From contig BRYA01000318.1 in the NCBI GenBank assembly GCA_030267965.1, positions 73,484 through 99,254 on the forward strand: a DNA stretch of 25,771 nt, given 5' to 3'. Source of the DNA: Triparma columacea. Taxonomy: Eukaryota; Sar; Bolidophyceae; Parmales; Triparmaceae. Shown in pieces: positions 18,626-25,771 of the stretch. The stretch's first letter is position 1. Each line of letters opens with the position of its first letter. The translations under genes and the position numbers were made by a program. The notes beneath the pieces are model-generated. The model saw only the letters and a list, made by a program, of their open reading frames with translations. It was not told the DNA's origin and made no database searches.

Positions 18626-20179
18626 ATGAAGGAGATGCTTGTCTCAATCTTAACCCTGATAACGGCTTTGATAGCTGGGAAAACTAACGGATTCGCGTTG
18701 ATGCCGCTGGCTAAATTGAAAGCTCTTCACATGACGTCAAGAACAATGAAAACATCCCACCGACTATTAGCTGCCACTTCAGAGGGTGGTGAATCCACTA
18801 ATGAAGCCTCAATTGCCGATGAGTGCGTACGCGCGTACTTTCAAGCCTGGAATACTCGCGATATGGAGTCAGCTGTCGCTCTATTTTCAGATGATACCGT
18901 TTATGAAGATACCCAATACTCCAAGGCATTCAAGGGGAAGACAGAGCTTCGCAAGCACCTGAACAAGGTCGCCAAGGCATTACCATCGACTTTTGAATTC
19001 GTCGTTGACGCTACCTCTGCGAGCTTGAACGACGGTAGCGTCAATGTTGGCGTGCAGTGGCATGTGGAGAACGATGGGAGTCCTCTGCCCTTCACAAGAG
19101 GGTGCAGCATGTACGTGGTCGAAGGCGGAGAAATAATTAGCGGATTCGACGTCCCAGAACCCGCTCCATTCAAGCAGGGGAATTTCGGGCTTGGTGTTCT
19201 GAGTGTTGCATCCAAGTTGATCGAAGGTATGTGCTGCTTCGCTTTCAATCCCTTCGCTCATCACTCTGCATGTCGCTTCGCTCACACTCTGCCCGTCGCT
19301 TCGCTCACACTCTGCCCGTCGCTTCGCTCACACTCTGCCCGTCGCTTCGCTCACACTCTGCCTGTCGCTTCGCTCACACCAGAGCCCATCAGAGCCCTCC
19401 CAATCATTTCCGTCGCCATCTACACCTATGTCGTTTTCTTCAGCACCGGCATCATCCCCGGAGCTCCCGCCAACGAATTAGAGTCCAGAACCTGGGAGGA
19501 GGTCCTGAACCTGTCCCTTAACTTCTTCCTAGTTGCTCCGATCCTTCATCTCCCCTTCAGCCCCTCCGTCCACCCCGGACTCGAGGGAATCTTCAACCTC
19601 CTCCTCAGTTGGGCGGCCATGTTCAGCGGCTTTGCCGCTACTGAAAAGGCCCCTGACGAGCCCGATAAAGTAGGGGCATACGGGAAGACTCTGATCGGGA
19701 TGCAGTTCCTCACGAGTGCGTTCTACCTCCCTTACTTGGGGCTCCGTGATTCCGGGGGGGAGGGTTCCGGGGGGGGGGGTTCGGGTGACGGGGGCTGGGA
19801 GAGGGCCCTGGGGGAGAGCAAGCTGGCTACGGCTCTGCTCACTGGGGTGGGGGCGGCGAGCATTTATTGGGGTGTGGGGGGGGGGAGGTTGGGGGAAGGG
19901 TACGGGGAGGGGTTGGCGGAGAGGCTGGTAACGCTGGGGGAGCTGCTGAGCATCGACAGGGTTGGGTGCAGCTTCGTCGTGGACCTTGTTATATTCGGAA
20001 TTTTTCAAGGCTGGATGGTAGATGATGACTTGAGGAGGAGGGGAGTGGGGGGAAAGGAGGGGAGGGACGCCACGGAGGTCGAGAAGTTCGGGGTAAATGC
20101 GGCGAAATTTGTGCCATTCTTTGGGTTGAGCGCGTATCTTCTATTGAGGCCGCCGCTGCCGCCCGTGGGTGAAAAGTAA
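18626..20179 (+). CDS. NTF2/SnoaL-like domain fused to a multi-pass membrane domain, probably plastid-targeted
   Basis: The ATG at 18626 gives a hydrophobic signal-like segment (MKEMLVSILTLITALIAG) followed by NG|FALMPLAKLK, resembling the heterokont bipartite plastid presequence with Phe at +1 (Phe23). Residues 62-180 read as an NTF2/SnoaL-like fold (VRAYFQAWNTRDMESAVALF, FKGKTELRKHL, VNVGVQWHVENDGSPLPFTR). After an intron come about six or seven hydrophobic segments (for example PIISVAIYTYVVFFSTGIIPG in two parts, LNFFLVAPILHL, GIFNLLLSWAAMF, LVIFGIFQGW, FFGLSAYLLL) around the motif PGAPANELESRTWEEV. Preferred exons are 18626-19226 and 19383-20179, giving 465 aa; the unspliced frame is 517 aa because the 156-bp intron (GTATGT...ACCAG) has no stop and is divisible by three. 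I do not recognise the membrane domain. Ligand and role are unknown. Confidence 0.75.
   Translation: MKEMLVSILTLITALIAGKTNGFALMPLAKLKALHMTSRTMKTSHRLLAATSEGGESTNEASIADECVRAYFQAWNTRDMESAVALFSDDTVYEDTQYSKAFKGKTELRKHLNKVAKALPSTFEFVVDATSASLNDGSVNVGVQWHVENDGSPLPFTRGCSMYVVEGGEIISGFDVPEPAPFKQGNFGLGVLSVASKLIEGMCCFAFNPFAHHSACRFAHTLPVASLTLCPSLRSHSARRFAHTLPVASLTPEPIRALPIISVAIYTYVVFFSTGIIPGAPANELESRTWEEVLNLSLNFFLVAPILHLPFSPSVHPGLEGIFNLLLSWAAMFSGFAATEKAPDEPDKVGAYGKTLIGMQFLTSAFYLPYLGLRDSGGEGSGGGGSGDGGWERALGESKLATALLTGVGAASIYWGVGGGRLGEGYGEGLAERLVTLGELLSIDRVGCSFVVDLVIFGIFQGWMVDDDLRRRGVGGKEGRDATEVEKFGVNAAKFVPFFGLSAYLLLRPPLPPVGEK
19249..19382 (+). repeat. 23-bp minisatellite filling the intron of the NTF2-like gene
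   Basis: GTCGCTTCGCTCACAC starts at 19272, 19295, 19318, 19341 and 19364, exactly 23 bp apart, with a degenerate copy before. A unit not divisible by three makes the read-through protein cycle through three frames (RFAHTLPVASLT, SLRSHSA and so on), which argues that this is intronic, not coding. The last unit supplies the putative acceptor CACACCAG. Confidence 0.9.
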
Positions 20180-20258
20180 ACAGACAATATTTATAGCATG
20201 CAATGGTGGTCGTATTTGTTTTTGTCCAACGGATTTCCTAACTTCGCTTCCCCACTGC
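20180..20258. terminator. Convergent 3' ends of the NTF2-like gene and the ACT-domain gene
   Basis: 79 bp between stop codons, AT-rich (GACAATATTTATAGCATGC, TATTTGTTTTTG). No canonical AATAAA was seen on the plus strand. The 3' UTRs almost certainly overlap. Confidence 0.4.
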
Positions 20259-21087
20259 CTATTTTTTCTCCTCTTCGAAGAGCTCCTCCTCAAGCTCCTC
20301 CAGTTCCTCCTGATCGTAGATCTGGATGTCTACGTTCTCAGCCTCTGCTAGGTTGTCAAGCTTCTCGCGAATGGCCTCGGGATCGAAGGAAGCCGGGGGA
20401 GGTCCGGACATAGTGACGCGGCCATCCATGGAAAAGAGGGTGGTTCCACCGAATGGTGCGGCCTCTTGCCCAGTCTCAATGTAATCAACGGACAGCGCAT
20501 GCTCAGCAAAGATGGCGGTAACCTTGCTGATAAGCCCAGGAGAGTCGGCACCCTCAAGCCTGAAGAAGGCCGCGAACTCGTCCTGCTCGTCCATCTCATC
20601 CGGCACGCAGGGTGCGACGTTATAGATCATGCCGTCTCCCCTCTCTCCAAGGGCCTTGGTGATGTCTGCGACAGCAGAGTCAGACCCAGAGACAGTCATG
20701 AGCATAGAGAAGTGACCGGACAAACGGGTCATACGGGAATCCCCAACGTTGCCACCCGCATCGGTGATTGCCTGGAGGCGTAAGCAGGGGAGATGTCAGT
20801 CGACAGAAAGCAATGGAGAAAGAAATGGGGAGTGGCTATGGATGAATCTCACCTTGGTGGTCTCTGTAACGATTCCAACCTTATCAGGTCCAAATGCAGA
20901 TACCTAAATTCGGGATAGAGCGAGTGGAAGGGTTGTTAGAGATTGATTTTATGGACATAGAAGGCGATGAGAAGGACTGCAAGTCTCCTGTTTCTCTTTG
21001 AAAATAACTCACAATGACATTCTGACTGGACATGAGCCTTGAAGTGGTCGTTGCTAGGCGTGTGATCGAAGAGCGAATTGCAAACAT
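20259..21087 (-). CDS. Double ACT-domain protein (GcvR-like), probably mitochondrial, 212 aa
   Basis: Three exons: 21087-21013, 20903-20853 and 20771-20259, with introns of 109 and 81 bp, all GTGAG...AG and phase 0. The product starts MFAIRSSITRLATTTSRLMS, an Arg/Ser/Thr-rich, acid-free N-terminus typical of a mitochondrial presequence. ACT domain 1 (about 23-100) contains VIVSAFGPDKVGIVTETTKA, ITDAGGNVGDSRM and FSMLMTVSG. ACT domain 2 (about 108-190) contains EFAAFFRLEGADSPGLISKV, HALSVDYIETG and LFSMDGRVTM. This two-ACT arrangement resembles bacterial GcvR-type regulators. ACT domains bind amino acids or other small ligands. An acidic tail (EELEELEEELFEEEKK) ends the protein. There is no catalytic domain, so a regulatory role is inferred. 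The last exon alone (from MTRLSGHF) would miss half of ACT 1. Confidence 0.87.
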
Positions 21088-21274
21088 GTTGTTTAGAGGG
21101 ATATGTTGGGTTTTATTAATTTGATGAATCACTAAAAATATAAAAAATTGAGTTAGAGGGTAATTATTACACCACAAACGAACTATCAGTCTTTTATTTC
21201 AGATTACACAGCACAGCGTCATTAAAAAACACCAAGAAAAGGAGGATCTGATCAAATTGGCCTAATTCATCTCG
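21088..21274. promoter_or_regulatory. 187-bp divergent promoter between the ACT-domain gene and TTL-like gene
   Basis: AT-rich interval between opposite start codons, with TATAAAAAATTG near 21138-21149 and further A/T-rich stretches. It must serve both genes. Confidence 0.5.
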
Positions 21275-22975
21275 ATGGTGTCCGGTGCAAAGAGGCAGAG
21301 GATTCACTTAAATACGACACGGAGGTTCTCAGTCCTCGACCTTACAGCGGGCAAGCCGTATGTTCCCTCATCCTCCCGAGACTCCGTTTCAGACACATCA
21401 GAAATCCCAAAAGGATGGGTTTCCACCTACAAATTCACAGGCTTGCCGATTCCATCTGAGAGTAAGACCGCGGTGGACAAGATACTAATGGATATCAACG
21501 AGCCTTACACCAGAGACCTCGTTATTAATATATTGAGGTCGAAGGGAGGGTACGAGATAAAGGTTGGGGAAGGTGAAGGGGAGGAGGAGGTTGAGGGGGA
21601 GGAAGGGTGGTTCCAATTCTCAGAGTACGAGAGGTGAGTGAGTGTTGGAGTAGTTTTAGTATGTTGCGGCGCAGCGCAGCGGCGTAGAGCAGTGGCGTAG
21701 CAGCTGTTTGCGGTTCGATCAATCATCTGCCATCGCTCACCCACTTTTCTCCTTCCCACTTCCTCACCCCCCCCCCCCCCGGCCTTCCCCTGCCCCGTAG
21801 AGTCGATTGGTCCTCCGTTCTCTCCGGTAAAACCTGCACGTCGAATTACTGCGTCCGCAAGGGCATGTCCCGCAAGGCCCAGCTCTGGCTCTACACCCGG
21901 CGGTTCGTTGCCAAGAACCCCGGCTGCATGCTCTCCTCAGGGATGGCAGACAGCTCCATAATCGAGACCTGGGCAGCGTTCGACGACGGGGGCGGGGCGG
22001 AGCAAATAACAATGGGGGATGGGACTAGGGCCGACTTCGGGGGCGGTGTGGGGATGAGCACGGCAGAGAAGATTGGGATGTGCTGCGGGGAGTGGCTGCA
22101 GGTCCTGGACCAGGCAGAGCAGAGGGGCGAGGAGACCACTTGGATACTCAAGCCATCTGCGACGAATAGGGGGGCTGGAATCGTGGTTTTTAATGTCTAC
22201 GAGGAGCTGCTGGACTTGCTTATTAGCACTCCGGACGTTAGGGAGTGGGTGGTGAGCAGGTATATTGAGAGGTGAGCATTTATTTCCTACTCCGTTCATC
22301 CCCGTCGATCCCTCTCACCCACATGCACCCGTCCTGTTATCACCTCACAGCCCCCTACTGATACGGAAGAGAAAATTCCACATTCGGGCCTATGTGCTTG
22401 CGGTTGGAGCTGTGGAGGTCTATTTCTATGACGAGTGCCTTTGCCTCTGTGCCGGGACCAAGTACAAGAAGAACAACTTCGACCCTTACGCCCATATTAC
22501 GAACACCTGCTACCAAGCGGAGGATCCGAACTTCAATGAGGAGGAGTGCGTCTTGACCTTGGACGACTTGAATGATGAGCTGGGGGGGGGAGACGAGGCG
22601 AGGAGAAAGGTGGACAAGATACTAGCGGACATGCAAGGACTCACGCGGGAGCTCTGGAAAGCCTTCAAGGGGGAGTTTGGGGTCTACGCGCCCCTCCCGG
22701 GGTGCTGGGAACATTACGGGCTGGACTTCCTTGTGGAGCATAGGGAGGGGGGAGACGGGGGGGGGCTCCATGTGGTCCTGCTAGAAGTTAACCCAGGGCC
22801 GGACTTCAAGCAGAGCGGGGAAAAGCTCAAGGGAATCGTCGGAGGCGTCATGGAGGAGACTATAGACCTGGTATTCGGGGGGCTAGAGTTCGATAAGGAG
22901 AAAAACGGCAACATTTTTACCAAGGTTTGGGGAGAAAAACTAAGAGAAGAGGGGGTGAAAATGAGGTTGACGTAG
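21275..22975 (+). CDS. Tubulin-tyrosine-ligase (TTL) family protein, 484 aa
   Basis: ATP-grasp ligase of the TTL superfamily, which adds tyrosine or glutamate/glycine to tubulin tails. Exons: 21275-21633, 21801-22271 and 22351-22975; introns of 167 and 79 bp are GTGAG...AG, both phase 2 within Arg/Ser codons. Diagnostic segments are WILKPSATNRGAGIVVFN (Lys237 in the ATP site), WVVSRYIERSPLLIRKRKFH continuing HIRAYVLAVGAVEVYFYD (splice junction inside), FDPYAHITNTCYQ, and VVLLEVNPGPDFKQ (Glu422 and Asn424, expected metal ligands). The N-terminal 120 residues are less conserved and include an acidic Glu/Gly stretch. The sequence resembles TTL/Pby1-type proteins more than long polyglutamylases, but the subtype and exact substrate cannot be settled here. 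It fits the flagellar context of IFT54 and SSNA1. Confidence 0.88.
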
Positions 22976-23906
22976 GAGGTCTTAGAAGAATACGGCAGAC
23001 CTTCGGATTTGTCTTTCCTGGAGACAAGGAGATGGGAGGGAGGACCGAACGCTATGTGTTAGGGATAGAGTGTGTTAGGGGGAGGGGGGAGGAAGTGTGA
23101 TGAACGTTGTTTCAAAGCTATAGTATTTTTGAATATAGGGAAGAAGGCGACAGTACCGAGGGCGTTGAGAGGAAGTCTGTGTATATAGGGTCCGTGCGAC
23201 ACTTTGGGTCGATTTGAGGGATTGGGAAGGAGGAAGGGTGCAGCATATAGATACAATTTTGTTATTGGGAAGATGTAGCGTACTTGAAATGGCAAGTGGG
23301 AACAAACGCCGATCTTAGGATGGGAAACACGAAGATATAGAGGTATAACGAAGTTCAAGGTGTGAACAAATTGACTTTCTAAAACCCTCAAAACATTTTC
23401 TGAATACACCAATCTCATTTACATCGCATTGTCATATTCGTTGCAACAAGAAGATTGATAATACTACACAACACTCAGAAAATAGAGTTTGACGGCTTTA
23501 AGTGTTGACTGAAGCATAATACTAGCTCACACCACCCCCGGCCAACGTCGTGAGCACAAGCAATTTAGTCCTCATTTGGAAGGTGAGAATGTGAAGAGAG
23601 GGACGAAAAGGCTTCACATTGGATCGGAGCGGTATTTGAGGGGTTATATTGGCCTGATCGTGGTGATGAGGCCTGCCCCCACCCTGCAACTTGCCTTCCA
23701 GATGAGGACTGGCGTTAGGCACTTGCGATGATGGACTCTCTACAGATTGGGTGATTTTGGAAAATATGAAAACGCGCAATAATGAACCACTATACGAGTA
23801 TGATAATCTACGACGTCTTCACTCACACCAAAAAACGCTGCTCCGCCGTTATTTTTTCGCACGTCCACCGTGAACGCATGATTTTCAGCACCCCATCAAG
23901 ATCTTC
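22976..23906. promoter_or_regulatory. Intergenic region and 5' leader upstream of the START-like gene
   Basis: About 930 bp with no convincing coding sequence. It contains the 3' UTR of the TTL-like gene (GTGTTAGGGATAGAGTGTGT near 23055-23074) and the promoter and leader of the next gene. Minus-strand open frames here start at non-ATG codons or have random composition. A consensus-like donor (GGAAG|GTGAGAAT at 23582/23583) and an acceptor (TTTTCAG, ending 23888) could delimit a leader intron. Confidence 0.45.
23583..23888 (+). other. Candidate 5'-UTR intron of the START-like gene
   Basis: The donor GTGAGAAT matches the preferred donor in this window, and the acceptor ATTTTCAG lies 18 bp before the proposed start ATG. 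Splicing would remove upstream ATGs at 23782 and 23878 and an in-frame TGA at 23871. The upstream exon has an in-frame TAG at 23523 and no ATG, so the intron would be untranslated. Only sequence signals support this. Confidence 0.35.
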
Positions 23907-25771
23907 ATGGAGGGCGAGATTGAAGCAGATGCGGGAGTCGTGCATGACGCCGGCAAGACCAACCTCGTCTCCGAGCCCCCCTCAGGCCCCAATCACATAC
24001 CCTCCGCAATACACGGTCCTGTAGATATCGATTACACAGCTCTTGGCCCTGAACAAGGTAAACTCGTGAAGCTTTTGGATGACCGAGGAGCCATTGAAGG
24101 CCTCGTCGACAACTCTACCGGTGTCGATGCGAAGTTTATGGAGCTCGCTGGTGTCTTCCACGATGAGCGCGACAAGATCATCGACTTTCTCCTCACCGAT
24201 TGCGAGCAGGGCAAGTTCCGAAGGAAGACCCTCCAGGAGTATGACGAAAAGGAAGGAATCATTCACAGACTCGTCTACTGGCAGCACTACGGCAGCGCAA
24301 TTAAGTTTGTCGAATTTCTCCTCGACGTCAGCGTCATCTCCCCCGACGAATCAACGAGCATTATGGAGTTGACGCCCCTTGATGAGGACAAACTTTCTGA
24401 TGAGGCAACTGCAAAGCTTACCGAGATTCTAGATCAAATGAAGACAAAGACTGTCAAGCGAGGTGTCATTAAGGGGCAGCTCAGCTTCACTGACTTTGAG
24501 TTTGGACAAACTGCAGTCACCATGGTGGGTACTCTTAAGGCAGAGGAGAGGATAACAGAGATGAAATCAGAAGTTGATGTTCGCACAAACAAGAGCTCAA
24601 AGAGTGCGCGCCCTAGTTTCAAAAGTGACGGGAAAAGCGACACCAAGTCTGCCTATACCTCATTGAAGGGAATTCTCAATGAAGTCATGGATGAGTTCAG
24701 ACAGCCTGTAGTCATTGACGAGCGGAGGAAGGCGCACTTTGTGGAAAAGGTCATGCCCAATGTGCCAACTCTTACTGAGGAAGAGGACAGGATGCTGGAA
24801 AGTGTTGCAGGGCTGGAGGAGAAACTCTACAAGAAGGGAAAGAGAGTCAAGGGGACATTGAAGGAGGGGGTGGACAAGTTCCTGTGGAGAAAGGGGGACA
24901 AGGTGTGGGGAGCCTTTGGGGTCACTGTGGACAAGTCAGCAGAGGGTATGCTGGCTGAGCTAAATTTAGGCGAGACTTACGCTTATGCAAGAAAGCATCT
25001 GAAGGAGAATGGGAACTTACCAAGGGTTATCAGGAAGGATTTTGAGGGAACTAGAAGCACGCACTATCATTTGGGCGTGAAGGTCCCTGCTGCCACCAAT
25101 CGACTATTTGAGAATTGGTATGCGTGGAAAGAAGTCAAACTTGAGAATGGCCGGACTTCGTACATGTTAGCTTTTGTCCCCCTGACAGTGTACCCAGGAG
25201 GAGGCTTCAAGGACCTTAGTAAGGAAGGATTTGTGCTAGCAGAGACTAGAGGTGTCTACTTCTTCAATGAGATTGCTCCAAATATCTGTAGGGTGACACG
25301 TATTCAGACAGTGGATCTGCATTTCCAAGGCCTTCAAAAGACTCTGATGGACAAAGCCATTGACTACATTACAAGGAGTCACCTTGTTGAGGCCAACAGA
25401 TTGCAGAAGAAGTTCAGGAGGAACGGGAAGGAAGTTGATGCCGAGGTCAGGGGGGCCTTGGTGGAGAGGATGAGGGAGGGTGTTGAGTTGGAGGAGGACC
25501 AGAAGAAGGTGTTTGGGGAGTTAGAGGAGCTCTTTGGTGGGGAGGATGAAAAAGGGTGGGGGCCTCTTGAGTCACCTTATGAGGGAGTGAAGATGAAGAT
25601 CATGTATAAGCAGCAGAAGAAGGGTGAGAGGAGCATTGCACTCGGGAGAGCTTACGGACATGCAGACTGCACAGCAGAGGAGGCAGCAGCTTGGTACTTT
25701 GAGTACTGTGGCAGGGAGAGGAATACTCTTGGTTTCCAGGCTGGCGATCTTGCCCGGCTTGAAGTAAGAAA
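23907..25771 (+). CDS. Protein with START-like modules, N-terminal 621 residues (3' end outside window)
   Basis: An open frame runs from the ATG at 23907 (MEGEIEADAGVV), the first after an in-frame stop at 23871, to the right edge. The first 150 residues are alpha-helical with no recognised domain (KLVKLLDDRGAIEGLV, KIIDFLLTDCEQGKFRRKTL). A Lys/Ser-rich linker (about 220-255) follows. Residues 320-500 look like a divergent START-like lipid-binding module (WGAFGVTVDKSAEGMLAEL, YAWKEVKLENGRTSYMLAF, VTRIQTVDLHFQGLQKTLMD). A second copy begins near 575 (GHADCTAEEAAAWYFEYCGR, then AGDLARLEV) and is cut by the edge. I recall this EEAAAWYFEYC...ERxR...DLARLE pattern from START-like gene families of diatoms and relatives. 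The final GAA|GTAAGAAA could be a splice donor. Ligand unknown. Confidence 0.7.
   Translation, partial: MEGEIEADAGVVHDAGKTNLVSEPPSGPNHIPSAIHGPVDIDYTALGPEQGKLVKLLDDRGAIEGLVDNSTGVDAKFMELAGVFHDERDKIIDFLLTDCEQGKFRRKTLQEYDEKEGIIHRLVYWQHYGSAIKFVEFLLDVSVISPDESTSIMELTPLDEDKLSDEATAKLTEILDQMKTKTVKRGVIKGQLSFTDFEFGQTAVTMVGTLKAEERITEMKSEVDVRTNKSSKSARPSFKSDGKSDTKSAYTSLKGILNEVMDEFRQPVVIDERRKAHFVEKVMPNVPTLTEEEDRMLESVAGLEEKLYKKGKRVKGTLKEGVDKFLWRKGDKVWGAFGVTVDKSAEGMLAELNLGETYAYARKHLKENGNLPRVIRKDFEGTRSTHYHLGVKVPAATNRLFENWYAWKEVKLENGRTSYMLAFVPLTVYPGGGFKDLSKEGFVLAETRGVYFFNEIAPNICRVTRIQTVDLHFQGLQKTLMDKAIDYITRSHLVEANRLQKKFRRNGKEVDAEVRGALVERMREGVELEEDQKKVFGELEELFGGEDEKGWGPLESPYEGVKMKIMYKQQKKGERSIALGRAYGHADCTAEEAAAWYFEYCGRERNTLGFQAGDLARLEVR

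Noticed and set aside
19227..19382. Repeat-encoded peptide (RFAHTLPVASLT and frame-shifted versions) as a real part of the NTF2-like protein
   Set aside because: The 23-bp unit cycles through three frames, and a GTATGT donor and AG acceptor bracket it in phase; an intron is more likely, although retention is not excluded.
21661..21730. A functional tRNA gene in TTL intron 1
   Set aside because: A-box-like and B-box-like motifs are too close, and no acceptor or anticodon stem can be paired.
23059..23418. 119-codon minus-strand ORF in the TTL/START-like intergenic region
   Set aside because: Composition is random-looking, with no domain, no splice-supported continuation and no conservation that I can see.
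23522..23779. 85-codon minus-strand ORF containing a signal-like MRTKLLVLTTLAGGG
   Set aside because: The listed start is TTG; the internal ATG gives only 17 codons and no credible downstream exon was found.

Overview
This window comes from a nuclear genome of a compact, intron-bearing, flagellated eukaryote. The best fit is a photosynthetic stramenopile, possibly a bolidophyte/Parmales alga (Triparma-like). The lineage call is an inference from four things: the gene content (IFT54, SSNA1, a tubulin-tyrosine-ligase-like enzyme), short introns that mostly begin GTGAG, a protein with a signal peptide followed by a Phe-led segment as in heterokont plastid presequences, and BspA-type leucine-rich-repeat and START-like families that I remember as expanded in such algae. 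No database was searched.

Layout. 1-669 (-) is the N-terminal part of an unrecognised gene that runs off the left edge. 901-3084 (-) and 3784-4935 (-) are tandem paralogues encoding BspA-type LRR proteins with 27 and 12 repeat units; their upstream flanks are also duplicated. 5657-8233 (+) is a long-form tRNase Z (ELAC2-like). 8349-10580 (-) is IFT54/TRAF3IP1, apparently with two N-terminal CH-like domains. 10666-11572 (+) is SSNA1/NA14/DIP13. 11664-18515 (-) is a five-exon HEATR5/SWEETIE/Laa1-type HEAT-repeat protein. 18626-20179 (+) is an NTF2/SnoaL-like domain fused to a multi-pass membrane region. 20259-21087 (-) is a probably mitochondrial double-ACT protein. 21275-22975 (+) is a TTL-family ligase. 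23907 to the right edge (+) is the N-terminal part of a protein with START-like modules.

From the second LRR gene to the TTL gene the strands alternate strictly. Convergent coding gaps are 115, 91 and 79 bp. Divergent gaps are 721, 85, 110 and 187 bp, so most promoters must be shared and most 3' ends probably overlap.

Functionally, three genes within about 15 kb act on cilia or microtubules: IFT54 (intraflagellar transport), SSNA1 (basal body and microtubule fibrils) and the TTL-like enzyme (tubulin C-terminal modification). IFT54 and SSNA1 start 85 bp apart in opposite directions. The remaining genes are housekeeping (tRNA 3'-end processing, AP-1/endosomal trafficking) or organellar. Exon boundaries were derived by hand from splice signals, frame continuity and family alignment from memory. 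No tRNA, rRNA, CRISPR array, transposase or viral gene was found.
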